64,000 bases of DNA from Janibacter sp. HTCC2649. GTDB lineage: Bacteria; Actinomycetota; Actinomycetes; Actinomycetales; Dermatophilaceae. The notes under the pieces were generated by a model, which was not told the origin of the DNA, made no database searches, and saw only the letters and a program-made list of their open reading frames with translations. Shown here in pieces: positions 35,566-44,033 of the stretch. The stretch covers positions 3,359,419-3,423,418 of the forward strand of contig NZ_CH672413.1 in assembly GCF_000152705.1 (NCBI RefSeq). The letters run 5' to 3'. Position 1 is the first letter of the stretch, and each line of letters begins with the position of its first letter. A program made the position numbers and the translations under genes.

Positions 35566-37026
35566 TCAAGAGTCGCTGGACCGGGCCTGTGAGGGGCCTG
35601 TGGGTATGCGCACCACGAACGTCGCACCCCCGCCGGGGGTCGGCTGCACGCCGACGCGACCCTGGTGGGCGGCGACGATGGCCGCGACGATCGCGAGTCC
35701 GAGACCGTTGCCACCGCCGGCGCTGCGGCCCCGCGAGGGGTCGGCACGGTAGAAGCGCTCGAACACGCGATGCGCTGTGTCAGAAGGGATTCCGTCACCG
35801 TGGTCGCGAACTTCGATCACACCGTCGGTGCCGTCCTTGCCGACCGCGAGTTCGATCGGGGTGCCTTGCGGCGTATGCCGGACGGCATTCGCGACGAGGT
35901 TGGTCACCACCTGCCGGAGTCTCGATTCGGACCCCCAGACGACGGTCGCATCAACGGGTCCGCCGAGGCCGGTGAGGGTGATGCGTCGACCACCGGCGCG
36001 CACCCGCGCGTCCGCGGTGGCGTCGGCGGCGAGCACGGTGAGGTCGACTTCGCCCATCGCCGTCGTGGGTTCCTCGTCGAGCCGGGCCAGGGTCAGGAGG
36101 TCCTCGACGAGTCCGCTCATACGAGTGGACTCGGACTCGATGCGTTCCATGGCGGCGCGGGTGTCGTCGGCGCTCGAGATGGCGCCCTGGCGGTGCAGCT
36201 CGGCGTAGCCACGAACCGTCGCCAGGGGGGTGCGGAGCTCGTGGCTCGCGTCGGCGACGAACTGTCGCATCCGGTCCTCGGATGCCCTCCGCACGGCGAA
36301 GGACGTCTCGATCTGGGCGAGCATCGCGTTGAGGCTGCGCGACAGGGATGTCACCTCGTCCTCGGCGGCCCGCACGGGGATGCGCTTGGTGAGGTCGCCG
36401 CCAGCGATTGCTGCGGCGGTGTCCTCGATCTGGGCGAGGGGACGGAAAGCCCGGCGGACGGCATACCAACCGAGCAGTGCCGACGCCGCGAGGACGAAAG
36501 CGCTGAGGAGCCCGGTCGTGACGAGAAGTCGCGTCACGGTGTGCTTGACCGACTCCAGGGGCACGCCGACGGCAAAGGTCCCCCTGTCGTCGCCGACGGT
36601 GCCCGCGAGGAAGCGCCACGACATCTCGCCGTCCACGGACTTCACCGTGAAGGGGCGGCCCGTGGTCACTCGGACGTCGTCCAGCTCGAGCCGAGGCACG
36701 TTCGGGTGCTGGCTCTCACCGGTCGGGTTGACCGTTGTCTCTGGTCCGTTGACCGGGAAGAGGACGAACGCATAGTTGGTGGGCGTCGCCTCCACGTCCT
36801 GCTTGCGGAGCTCATCGATGGCTTGGCTCGCCACAGGCTTCGCGACGCTGCGCAGCTCGTCGTCGACGCGACCCATGAGGTCGCGCTGCATCAGATAGGC
36901 GGTCGCGAGGTTCGAGAAGAGCAAGGCGGCCGTGAGGACCAGGAGCACGATCGACACGAGGCGCACGCGCAGCGGCATCGCCTCGAGGCGCTTGATCACG
37001 GCCTGCGAGCCGACAGCGGTGGTCAT
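35566..37026 (-). CDS. Two-component sensor histidine kinase (MprB/TrcS-like)
   Basis: 486 residues from the ATG at 37024-37026, which shares a base with the response-regulator stop. Two membrane helices (about 22-44 and 167-189) flank a 120-residue extracytoplasmic sensor. Then come HAMP (190-245), the phospho-acceptor box with H262 (ASHELRTPLATVRG), and the ATPase boxes N (NLVANAVRHTP), G1 (DHGDGIP), F (FERFYR) and G2 (GNGLGLAI). It phosphorylates the OmpR-type regulator encoded just upstream. Location beside htrA suggests an envelope-stress signal. Confidence 0.95.
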   Translation of the reverse strand: MTTAVGSQAVIKRLEAMPLRVRLVSIVLLVLTAALLFSNLATAYLMQRDLMGRVDDELRSVAKPVASQAIDELRKQDVEATPTNYAFVLFPVNGPETTVNPTGESQHPNVPRLELDDVRVTTGRPFTVKSVDGEMSWRFLAGTVGDDRGTFAVGVPLESVKHTVTRLLVTTGLLSAFVLAASALLGWYAVRRAFRPLAQIEDTAAAIAGGDLTKRIPVRAAEDEVTSLSRSLNAMLAQIETSFAVRRASEDRMRQFVADASHELRTPLATVRGYAELHRQGAISSADDTRAAMERIESESTRMSGLVEDLLTLARLDEEPTTAMGEVDLTVLAADATADARVRAGGRRITLTGLGGPVDATVVWGSESRLRQVVTNLVANAVRHTPQGTPIELAVGKDGTDGVIEVRDHGDGIPSDTAHRVFERFYRADPSRGRSAGGGNGLGLAIVAAIVAAHQGRVGVQPTPGGGATFVVRIPTGPSQARSSDS

Positions 37027-37739
37027 CAGCCCTGCGGGGGCAGGCGCAGCACGTAGCCGACACCGCGCTTGGTGTGGATCAGCGGCGGCAGGCCCTCGGT
37101 GTCGATCTTGCGACGGAGGTAGGAGATGTAGGACTCGACGATCCCGCTCTCGCCGCGGAAGTCGTACTCCCACACGTGATCGAGGATCTGCGCCTTGGAG
37201 AGCACGCGGTTGGGGTTGAGCATGAGGTAGCGCAGGAGCTTGAACTCGGTCGGGCTCGTCTCGATGACGCGGCCGGCACGACGGACTTCGTGGCTGTCCT
37301 CGTCGAGCTCGAGGTCCTCGAAGCGCAGGGCGGAGTTGCCGTCGATGTCGCCGCGGGTGCGTCGCAGGACGGCGCGGATGCGGGCGACGACCTCCTCGAG
37401 GCTGAACGGCTTGGTGACGTAGTCATCGCCGCCGACGGTGAGACCGGTGATCTTGTCGTCGACCGAGTCACGAGCCGTGACGAAGACGATCGGCAGGCGG
37501 CGGCCGGACTCACGCAGCTTGCGGGTCACGGCGAAGCCGTCCATGTCGGGGAGCATCACGTCGAGGACGCAGAGGTCGGGGTGGTGCTGGTCGGCGAGCT
37601 TGACGGCCTCGCCGCCGGTCGCGGCGGTGACGACCTCGAAGCCGGCGAAACGCAACGACGTCGCGAGGAGCTCACGGATGTTGGGCTCGTCCTCGACGAC
37701 GAGGAGCGTGGCTTCTGGGACCTTGGCGGTGGTTGTCAC
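37026..37739 (-). CDS. OmpR-family response regulator
   Basis: 237 residues. The receiver has the acidic pocket VEDEPN, phospho-acceptor D60 (CVLDVMLPDMDG), T88 region VTARDS and K110 (YVTKPF). The C-terminal winged helix contains ETSPTEFKLLRYLMLNPNRVLSKAQILDHVWEYDF and YISYLRRKID. It resembles mycobacterial MprA/TrcR regulators. It is first in a regulator-kinase-htrA order on the same strand, which suggests htrA is a target. The stop and kinase start overlap (TGATG). Confidence 0.95.
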   Translation of the reverse strand: MTTTAKVPEATLLVVEDEPNIRELLATSLRFAGFEVVTAATGGEAVKLADQHHPDLCVLDVMLPDMDGFAVTRKLRESGRRLPIVFVTARDSVDDKITGLTVGGDDYVTKPFSLEEVVARIRAVLRRTRGDIDGNSALRFEDLELDEDSHEVRRAGRVIETSPTEFKLLRYLMLNPNRVLSKAQILDHVWEYDFRGESGIVESYISYLRRKIDTEGLPPLIHTKRGVGYVLRLPPQG

Positions 37740-37802
37740 ATGGCCAGTGTCCGCCCCGAGTCTGGGAGTTGTCTGGATGTATGCCGTGTGCTTGCCCTGG
37801 CA

Positions 37803-38174
37803 CTAGGTGGACGGTTGCTCCTTCGTCAGGTGGAGCAACCAGTCCCGGCCGGTGTCGATCAGGGCGTAGCGTCGCGCGCCGGACTGCCCGTGCAGCACGA
37901 AGACGAACCGTCGGGGAGTGCGGTCGACGAGCTCCCACCAGCCACTGTCGGCGATGTCCTTGTCCTCGTCCGTGTAGGTGGCGTGTTCGAGGTCGTGATC
38001 AGGAACGGCGACGGCGAGCCGATCGTGTGTGTTGTCGTCGGGGAGGCCACGAGGGACCGCCCACGACCGAAGGGCCCCGCCCTCCTCGAGCCGCAGGTCG
38101 AAGTGGGGGCGCGGTTTGCGGTGCTCGTGGAGCACGAACACCGGGCGTTTGCGAGAGTCCGCTGCATCGGGCAC
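37803..38174 (-). CDS. Stand-alone LigD-type 3'-phosphoesterase domain
   Basis: 123 residues, close to one domain in length. FVLHEHRKPRPHFDLRLEEGGALRSWAVPRGLP carries the PE-domain signature: H16/H18, H24 and D26 correspond to the metal and catalytic residues of the LigD N-terminal phosphoesterase. HDRLAVAVPDHDLEHATYTDED follows. The domain trims 3' ribonucleotides and 3' phosphates at broken DNA ends for NHEJ. No ligase, polymerase or ku is nearby, so it would act alone or with proteins encoded elsewhere. Confidence 0.85.
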   Translation of the reverse strand: MPDAADSRKRPVFVLHEHRKPRPHFDLRLEEGGALRSWAVPRGLPDDNTHDRLAVAVPDHDLEHATYTDEDKDIADSGWWELVDRTPRRFVFVLHGQSGARRYALIDTGRDWLLHLTKEQPST

Positions 38175-38198
38175 GGACCAATTGTGTCGCGCTTCGGC

Positions 38199-38825
38199 TC
38201 AGCGGGACTGGAGGGCGTCCAGCGCGACGGCCATGGCAGCGCCGACGCGCCAGTCGATCGCCTGGCCACCATCGATGACCGGCAGCTCCACGTTGTAGAC
38301 GTCGCGAAGTGCCGGCTTCTTCACCGAGCTGAGGACGACCTGGCCGTCGGGCAACGTGAAGTCGAAGTGGAAGAGGAACGGCACGGGGATGTCGCCGATG
38401 ATCGGGATGAGTCCCCAGATGCGACGCAGGATCGCGATCATCTGGTTGCGCTCCTGGCCCAGTGACACGCGTCCATCGGCCGTCGTCAGGTGCCACGTCG
38501 AACGCAGCAGCGACTTTCCGAAGTCCTTGCGGAACTGCCCGATCGACGCGCCGGCAGCATCCGTGACGTCGTACGTCGCGCCGAGGTCCATACGGGTGCG
38601 CGCCTTGAACCCGAACACCGGCTGCGTCTTGCCCGCATCGGAGAAGAACGTCACCTGCTCCTTGAACGCCATCCGCTTCTGCTCGGCGAACGCCCACAGG
38701 CCCAGCTCGGCGCCATCCGGCCCCACCCCGTGGATCTCGTAGCGGTTGACCATCAGGGTCAGCTTCTGCTGCATCCGGAAGCGGGTCGGCTGTGCGGTCG
38801 GGTTGCTCTGCGGCTGCTGCGTCAT
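38199..38825 (-). CDS. LURP-one-related / Tubby-C-terminal-like protein
   Basis: 208 residues from the ATG at 38823-38825. RFRMQQKLTLMVNRYEIHG, then LGLWAFAEQKRMAFKEQVTFF and a series of strands ending SSVKKPALRDVYNVELP match the LURP-one/scramblase (PLSCR-like) beta-barrel family. A buried hydrophobic strand, RRIWGLIPIIGDIPVPF, is characteristic. These proteins may bind phospholipid or nucleic acid; bacterial members have no fixed role. There is no signal peptide. Confidence 0.8.
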   Translation of the reverse strand: MTQQPQSNPTAQPTRFRMQQKLTLMVNRYEIHGVGPDGAELGLWAFAEQKRMAFKEQVTFFSDAGKTQPVFGFKARTRMDLGATYDVTDAAGASIGQFRKDFGKSLLRSTWHLTTADGRVSLGQERNQMIAILRRIWGLIPIIGDIPVPFLFHFDFTLPDGQVVLSSVKKPALRDVYNVELPVIDGGQAIDWRVGAAMAVALDALQSR

Positions 38826-38844
38826 GACGCAACTGTCACACACG

Positions 38845-39078
38845 CTACGCGGCGGAGTATGCCGGGTCCTCACCTTCCAGGGTCCGACTCGGGGTCCGCT
38901 CCGGGTCACCCCCATCGCCGTCGGACCGAACGACTTCGTGCCCCGGACGGACCATCGTCGCTGCGCTCCGCATGTCCGTCCGGGGCACGAAGTCGGGAGC
39001 TCGGGTCATCCGACGCCGACGGGCTGACCGCAGGAACCAACCCACGAGCGCAACAAGGATGCTCGCCGCGCACGCCAT
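38845..39078 (-). CDS. Possible small membrane peptide reading through hairpin C (doubtful)
   Basis: A 77-codon frame starting MACAASILVALVGWFLRSARRRR, a plausible single membrane helix with a basic stop-transfer. The remainder is encoded by hairpin C (PDFVPRTDMRSA) and the upstream region of the LURP-one gene, which looks non-coding. There is no ribosome-binding site. The 474-bp gap 38826-39299 otherwise holds hairpin C and a palindrome at 39222-39243. Confidence 0.2.
   Translation of the reverse strand: MACAASILVALVGWFLRSARRRRMTRAPDFVPRTDMRSAATMVRPGHEVVRSDGDGGDPERTPSRTLEGEDPAYSAA
38932..38994. repeat. GACTTCGTGCCC-type intergenic hairpin, copy C
   Basis: Perfect 21-bp arms (38932-38952 and 38974-38994) begin GACTTCGTGCCCCGGACGG; the 21-nt loop contains CGTCGCTGCGCTC as in copy B. 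It lies in the gap between two leftward genes, upstream of the LURP-one start by about 107 bases. Confidence 0.88.
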
Positions 39079-39221
39079 GACGAACGGGGGCGACGAGCGC
39101 CGTGTTCGAGGTTCCCTCTTCGCCTGACCGCGTGGCCTGAGATGAGGGCGCCTGCCAGTCTGGGGTGCTGTTTGCCGGCAGCTGGTGCGCGGTTGGCGCG
39201 AGCCGCGCTCGACGTGACCAG

Positions 39222-39243
39222 CCGCGCACCCATGGGTGCGCGG
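39222..39243 (-). terminator. Perfect 22-bp palindrome downstream of XPB helicase
   Basis: CCGCGCACCC-AT-GGGTGCGCGG, 57 bases beyond the leftward XPB stop. It is compact and GC-rich with no U-run. Further GTGCGCGG/CCGCGCAC half-copies surround it. Confidence 0.5.
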
Positions 39244-39299
39244 GCGGTCAGCCTGTGCGCGGCGGGCGCCAGGGGCGCAGAAAACGCGACCGAGAAACC

Positions 39300-40937
39300 T
39301 CAGGTGAGGTCGTCGGCGTCGACGATGCGATAGGCGTACCCCTGCTCGGCGAGGAAGCGCTGGCGGTGGGCCGCGAAGTCGGCGTCGACGGTGTCGCGCG
39401 CGACGACCGTGTAGAAGTGAGCGGTCCGCCCGTCACCCTTGGGACGCAGGACGCGGCCCAGTCGCTGGGCCTCCTCCTGGCGTGACCCGAACGTCCCCGA
39501 CACCTGGATGGCAACACTCGCCTCGGGCAGGTCGATCGAGAAGTTCGCGACCTTCGAGACGACGAGCAGGCTGATGTCGCCATCACGGAACGCGCTGTAC
39601 AACCGTTGCCGCTCGGTCACCGACGTCTCGCCGGTGATGACTTCGGCCCCGAGTCGCGTGGACAGCTCGTCGAGCTGGTCGAGGTACTGGCCGATGACGA
39701 GAGTGGGCTCGCCGCGATGCTTCTCGACGAGCTTCTCCACGACGGGGAGCTTGGCGTCCGAGCACGAGGCGAGGCGATACCGGTCCTCGGCTTCAGCGAC
39801 GGCATACGCCATGCGTTGTCCGTCAGGGAGCGTGACCCGCACTTCCACGCAGTCCGCCGGGGCGATGTAGCCCTGCGCCTCGATGTCCTTCCACGGTGCA
39901 TCAAAACGCTTGGGGCCAATGAGCGAGAAGACGTCGGACTCGAGCCCGTCCTCGCGCACCAACGTTGCGGTGAGCCCCAGTCGGCGTCGGGCCTGGAGGT
40001 CGGCCGTCATGCGAAAGATCGGCGCGGGGAGCAGGTGGACCTCGTCATAGACGACCAGGCCCCAGTCCTTCGCGTCGAGCAGATCGAGGTGCGTGTAGAC
40101 GCCCTTGCGACGCGTCGTCAGCACCTGGTAGGTCGCGATCGTCACCGGGCGGATCTCCTTGCGGGCACCGGAGTACTCGCCGATCTCGTCCTCGGTGAGG
40201 CTGGTGCGGCGGAGCAGCTCGTCCTTCCACTGCCGCGCCGAGACCGTGTTGGTCACGAGGATGAGGGTCGTCGCCGACGCCTTGGCCATGGCACCCGCGC
40301 CGACGAGGGTCTTGCCCGCGCCGCAGGGGAGGACGACGACGCCCGAGCCGCCGTCCCAGAAGCCGTCGACTGCCTGCTGCTGGTAGGGGCGCATGACCCA
40401 GCCATCGCTCTGGTCGAGGGTGATCGTGTGCGCCTCGCCGTCGACGTAGCCGGCTTCGTCCTCGGCCGGCCATCCGACCTTGAGGAGCTCCTGTTTGAGG
40501 TGACCACGCTCGCTCGGGTGCACGACGACCGTGTCCTCGTCGATGCGTTCGCCGATGAGGGGCTTGATGCGCTTGTGGCGCAACACTTCCGTGAGCACCG
40601 CGCGGTCCGTCGTGCGCAGGACGAGCCGGCCGTCCTCCTTGGTGAGGGTGAGGCGCCCGTAGCGCGCCATCGTGTCCGCGACATCGACGAGGAGGGCGTG
40701 CGGCACGGGGTAGCGGCTGTGCGTCACCAGCGCATCGACGACCTGCTCTGCGTCGTGCCCGGCCGCGCGTGCGTTCCACAGGCCCAGGGGAGTGATGCGA
40801 TAGGTGTGGATGTGCTCCGGCGCACGCTCCAGCTCGGCGAACGGTGCAATGGCGCGCCTTGCCTCGGCCGACCTCGGGTGGTCGACCTCGAGCAGGAGGG
40901 TCTTGTCGCTCTGAACAATCAGTGCGCCGTCAGTCAC
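39300..40937 (-). CDS. xpb: XPB/Ssl2-family DNA repair helicase
   Basis: 545 residues from a GTG. An N-terminal damage-recognition-like domain (about 1-170) is followed by helicase motifs: Walker A LPCGAGKT (203-210), DEVH (298-301), LGLTATLVREDG (motif III with the RED motif characteristic of XPB) and motif VI QRLGRVLRPKGDG. It is a 3'-5' DNA helicase of superfamily 2. Its usual partner, the helicase-associated protein, lies 3.1 kb away at 44034 and not next door. Confidence 0.95.
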   Translation of the reverse strand: MTDGALIVQSDKTLLLEVDHPRSAEARRAIAPFAELERAPEHIHTYRITPLGLWNARAAGHDAEQVVDALVTHSRYPVPHALLVDVADTMARYGRLTLTKEDGRLVLRTTDRAVLTEVLRHKRIKPLIGERIDEDTVVVHPSERGHLKQELLKVGWPAEDEAGYVDGEAHTITLDQSDGWVMRPYQQQAVDGFWDGGSGVVVLPCGAGKTLVGAGAMAKASATTLILVTNTVSARQWKDELLRRTSLTEDEIGEYSGARKEIRPVTIATYQVLTTRRKGVYTHLDLLDAKDWGLVVYDEVHLLPAPIFRMTADLQARRRLGLTATLVREDGLESDVFSLIGPKRFDAPWKDIEAQGYIAPADCVEVRVTLPDGQRMAYAVAEAEDRYRLASCSDAKLPVVEKLVEKHRGEPTLVIGQYLDQLDELSTRLGAEVITGETSVTERQRLYSAFRDGDISLLVVSKVANFSIDLPEASVAIQVSGTFGSRQEEAQRLGRVLRPKGDGRTAHFYTVVARDTVDADFAAHRQRFLAEQGYAYRIVDADDLT

Positions 40938-40943
40938 GCGACC

Positions 40944-41681
40944 TCAGTAGGTGTAGTCGGAATCGGGGCTGTAGCCGCCATCGTCGAAGACGCCGGATAC
41001 CCCCAACGAGATGAAGACGATGATGGCGATGATGCTGAGGGCGAGGAGAACGCCAAAGGCGATCCAGCCCCACTTGGTCAGGCGGCGTGAGCCCTCGGGG
41101 TCGGTCGCGTTCTTGGTGAGCGCGATGATGCCGATGACGGCCGAGACGACCATCGGCAGGCAGCACGTCAGGGTGGCGATGCCGGACAGGATCGTGAGGA
41201 CGAGCGCGCTCGTGTTCTGCGCCGGCGGGGCTCCGTAGGCGGGCGGCGGAGCCTGCCACTGACCGGGGGCGGAGTATGCCGGGTAGCCACCTTGCGCTCC
41301 CACACCAACGGTCGCTGCGTAGGGGTCGTAGGCCGGCTGAGGCACGGCGTAGGGGTCGCCTGCGGGAGGCGGGGTCGCGGCATACGGGTTGGTCGGCTGG
41401 GCGCTCGAACCGGCGTAGGGATTGCTCTGGCCGCGCGGAGCCTGGTAGGGCGCGTCATAGCTGGGCGAGCCGAACGAGGGAGCGGGCGGGACCGACGGCG
41501 GGAACTCAGCAGCCTGGGGGATCTGCTCGGTCGGCGAGCCCTGGGGGATCTGCTCGGTCGGCGAGGCCTGCGGAATCTGCTCCGTGGGCGGGTTCTCGCT
41601 CTGCGAGGGCGCAGTCCAGTCCGGGCTGGCGGTCGGATCCGTGAACTCCCCCGGACGCGGGTCCTTGTCGTTCTCACTCAT
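40944..41681 (-). CDS. Pro-rich two-helix membrane protein (DUF4190-like)
   Basis: 245 residues from the ATG at 41679-41681. An acidic start leads to three tandem PTEQIPQ(A/G) repeats, then a long Pro/Tyr/Ala-rich segment (NPYAGSS, NPYAATPP, DPYAVPQ) and two membrane helices near the C-terminus (about 168-192 and 205-228). The layout resembles actinobacterial DUF4190 proteins. The disordered cytosolic tail may bind a scaffold. It sits six bases upstream of the XPB gene on the same strand, so it may be read in one transcript with it. Confidence 0.75.
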   Translation of the reverse strand: MSENDKDPRPGEFTDPTASPDWTAPSQSENPPTEQIPQASPTEQIPQGSPTEQIPQAAEFPPSVPPAPSFGSPSYDAPYQAPRGQSNPYAGSSAQPTNPYAATPPPAGDPYAVPQPAYDPYAATVGVGAQGGYPAYSAPGQWQAPPPAYGAPPAQNTSALVLTILSGIATLTCCLPMVVSAVIGIIALTKNATDPEGSRRLTKWGWIAFGVLLALSIIAIIVFISLGVSGVFDDGGYSPDSDYTY

Positions 41682-41764
41682 GGGCACAAGGTATCCCGCC
41701 TGCGTGGGGCTCCGTGCCGATGGCCGACAGATTGGAGTGGTCAAGGCGTGTCAGGATCAGGGGC

Positions 41765-42706
41765 ATGAGTATGCGCACGCCGCAGGTCGAGGCCGATCCC
41801 ACCCTCCCGCCCGAGATCACGATCTATGAGGTCGGGGCGCGTGATGGTCTGCAGAACGAGAAGGCGATCGTGCCCGCCGAGGTCAAGGCCGAGTTCATCC
41901 GGCGCCTCGCCGCTGCTGGGCTGGCGACCGTGGAGACGACGTCGTTCGTCAACCCGCAGTGGGTGCCGCAGCTCGCCGACGCCAGCGAGGTGCTCGACCT
42001 CCTCGGTGACGAGGGGCGTGGTCCGAAGCGCCCGGTGCTCGTCCCCAACGAACGTGGCCTCGACCGCGCCCTCGAGGCAGGGGTCGGTGCCATCGCCATC
42101 TTCGGAAGCGCGACCGAGACGTTCGCCCGCAAGAACCTCAACCGCACGGTCGATGAGTCGATCGAGATGTTCCGTCCCGTCGTCGAGCGTGCACGCGACT
42201 GCGGGCTGTGGGTGCGGGCCTATGTCTCGATGTGCTTCGGCGATCCGTGGGAGGGGCCGGTGCCCGTCGACCAGGTCGTCGGCGTTGCCGAGCGCCTCAT
42301 GGAGCTGGGCTGTGACCAGCTCTCGCTCGGTGACACCATCGGGGTCGCAACCTCCGGGCACGTCTCGCGGCTACTGGATGCCTTGGGGGACAGAGGTATT
42401 GGCGTCGACCGCGTCGGCGTGCACTTCCACGACACCTATGGTCAGGCCCTCAGCAACACGCTCGTCGCGCTGCGCCACGGCGTGACCGTAGTTGACTCGA
42501 GTGCCGGTGGTCTGGGCGGTTGCCCCTACGCCAAGAGCGCCACGGGAAACCTCGCCACCGAGGACCTCGTCTGGGCCATGGAGGGTGCCGGAGTCCGGAC
42601 TGGTGTCGACCTCGAGTCGCTGCTCGCCACGAGTGCCTGGATGGCCAACCATCTCGGTCGTCCCTCGCCCTCGGGCGTTGTCCGCGCGCTCACCGCCCCG
42701 TCCTGA
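41765..42706 (+). CDS. mvaB: Hydroxymethylglutaryl-CoA lyase
   Basis: 313 residues from the ATG at 41765. TIM-barrel motifs: IYEVGARDGLQNEKAIV near the start, ETTSFVNPQWVPQLAD, and the family signature SSAGGLGGCPYAKSATGNLATED with the active-site cysteine. The enzyme splits HMG-CoA to acetoacetate and acetyl-CoA, the last step of leucine breakdown. No other leucine-pathway gene is adjacent. The stop codon is followed two bases later by the left arm of a 24-bp palindrome split by an IS30 element. Confidence 0.94.
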   Translation: MSMRTPQVEADPTLPPEITIYEVGARDGLQNEKAIVPAEVKAEFIRRLAAAGLATVETTSFVNPQWVPQLADASEVLDLLGDEGRGPKRPVLVPNERGLDRALEAGVGAIAIFGSATETFARKNLNRTVDESIEMFRPVVERARDCGLWVRAYVSMCFGDPWEGPVPVDQVVGVAERLMELGCDQLSLGDTIGVATSGHVSRLLDALGDRGIGVDRVGVHFHDTYGQALSNTLVALRHGVTVVDSSAGGLGGCPYAKSATGNLATEDLVWAMEGAGVRTGVDLESLLATSAWMANHLGRPSPSGVVRALTAPS

Positions 42707-42740
42707 GCCCGACTTGTTGCGCAATCCGTCGTCCTTGGGC

Positions 42741-43978
42741 TCAAGTGATCGGTGCAACGTCCTGATTTTCTGGAGGTTGTCTGATGATGGGTCGTCCGCC
42801 GCTGCCTTGGGCAGTGCGTTCAGTGTTTTGGGATGGCATTTCGAGGGGTTGGTCGATCAAGGCTTCGGCTCGTGCTGCGGGGTGTAGCCCGGCGGCTGGG
42901 CGGAAGTGGATGAAGCAGGCTGGTGGTGTGAAGCCGCGTTTGGTCAAACACCGTCCTGGGATGTTGTCGTTCATTGATCGGGTTCGGATCGCGGAACTTG
43001 AGGAAGCTCGGTACAGCGCTGCCGCGATCGGTCGGGTGTTGGGGCGCCCGACGTCGACGATCACGCGTGAGCTGGCGCGTGGGTGTGATCGTCGCGGTGG
43101 GTATGACCCGGTGCGGGCTCAGGACGCGGTCGATGCGGCGATGAGGCGCCCGAAGGCGCGTAGGTTCGAGCTGAACCAGCGCTTGCACGTGGAGGTTCAG
43201 AAGCGTTTGGACCTTAGGAACAGTCCGGAGCAGATCTCGGGAAGGCTGCGTGTGGATTTTCCTGACGAACCGGAGATGTGGGTGTCACCAGAGACGATCT
43301 ATCAGGCCTTGTACGTCCAGGGCCGTGGCGCGCTCAAGCGTGAGGTGGCGGCCACGCTGCGCACGGGGCGTGTGCACCGCAAGCCTCGCACCGCTGCGAC
43401 CCGTAAGCCTGGCGCGGTCAAAGACATGATCAACATCAGCGAGCGCCCCGCCGAAGCCCGGGACCGGGCTGTGCCTGGCCATTGGGAAGGGGACCTGATC
43501 ATGGGCGCGAACAACGCCTCCGCGGTCGGGACCCTGGTCGAACGGTCCACCGGGTTCGTGATGCTGCTGCACCTGCCCGATGACCACACCGCCGCGACGG
43601 TCGCTGCCGCGATGCAGGCCGCGGTCCCGAAGATCCCCGAAGTCCTGCGCCGCTCCCTGACCTGGGACCAGGGATCCGAGATGGCGTTGCACACCCAGAT
43701 CACTCAAGCGACCGGGTTACCGATCTACTTCTGCGACCCGCACTCGCCGTGGCAGCGCGGCAGCAACGAGAACACCAACGGGCTCCTACGGCAGTACCTA
43801 CCCAAGGGCAGCGACCTGTCTATCCACGGACCGGGGATCCTCGACAACATTGCCGCCGAACTCAACGCCCGCCCCCGTAAACGCTTCGACTGGGCCACCC
43901 CTGCCGAAGTACTCAACGCGTTCCTCACCAAACAAGGGCGCGTTGCGCCCACCGCTTGACGTTGCACCGACCGCTTGA
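42741..43978 (+). mobile_element. IS30-family insertion sequence
   Basis: 1238 bp bounded by terminal inverted repeats: 42741-42761 (starting TCAAGTGATCGGTGCAACG) and 43958-43978 (reverse complement starting TCAAGCGGTCGGTGCAACG), 19 of 21 matching. One transposase gene fills it. No clear target-site duplication is seen at these ends (flanks GGGC and ATCC). Codon and base use are less GC-extreme than the neighbours, consistent with recent arrival. Confidence 0.93.
42784..43959 (+). CDS. IS30-family transposase
   Basis: 391 residues, apparently intact. The N-terminal helix-turn-helix (RIAELEEARYSAAAIGRVLGRPTSTITREL) binds the ends. The DDE triad is in GHWEGDLIMGA, LTWDQGSEMA and the Glu of SNENTNGLLRQYLP. 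IS30 enzymes prefer palindromic or hairpin targets, which fits insertion inside the loop of the 24-bp palindrome. A GGAGG site lies upstream of the tandem ATGs at 42784/42787. Confidence 0.96.
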   Translation: MMGRPPLPWAVRSVFWDGISRGWSIKASARAAGCSPAAGRKWMKQAGGVKPRLVKHRPGMLSFIDRVRIAELEEARYSAAAIGRVLGRPTSTITRELARGCDRRGGYDPVRAQDAVDAAMRRPKARRFELNQRLHVEVQKRLDLRNSPEQISGRLRVDFPDEPEMWVSPETIYQALYVQGRGALKREVAATLRTGRVHRKPRTAATRKPGAVKDMINISERPAEARDRAVPGHWEGDLIMGANNASAVGTLVERSTGFVMLLHLPDDHTAATVAAAMQAAVPKIPEVLRRSLTWDQGSEMALHTQITQATGLPIYFCDPHSPWQRGSNENTNGLLRQYLPKGSDLSIHGPGILDNIAAELNARPRKRFDWATPAEVLNAFLTKQGRVAPTA

Positions 43979-44033
43979 ATCCACCGTCCCCCGCTGCGCT
44001 CCTCCCGACGGATTGCGCAACAAGTCGGGTCTC

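Larger units (their letters stand above)
42708..44029. repeat. 24-bp palindrome split in its loop by the IS30 element
   Basis: The left arm 42708-42731 (CCCGACTTGTTGCGCAATCC plus GTCG) and right arm 44006-44029 are 24/24 complementary. Without the insertion they would form a hairpin of the same size as those at 12928, 15732 and 50166, with a loop of about 36 nt containing CGCTGCGCTCC, also found in the loops of copies B and C. It lies between convergent genes, starting one base after the mvaB stop. Confidence 0.85.

Noticed and set aside
39142..39333. Small plus-strand frame in the 38826-39299 gap
   Set aside because: Its composition follows the local GC-rich palindromes, with no ribosome-binding site or recognisable fold.
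42732..43984. Target-site duplication of the IS30 element
   Set aside because: Flanking bases GGGC (left) and ATCC (right) do not match; extending the ends to include GG..TCAAG also yields no duplication, so none is claimed.
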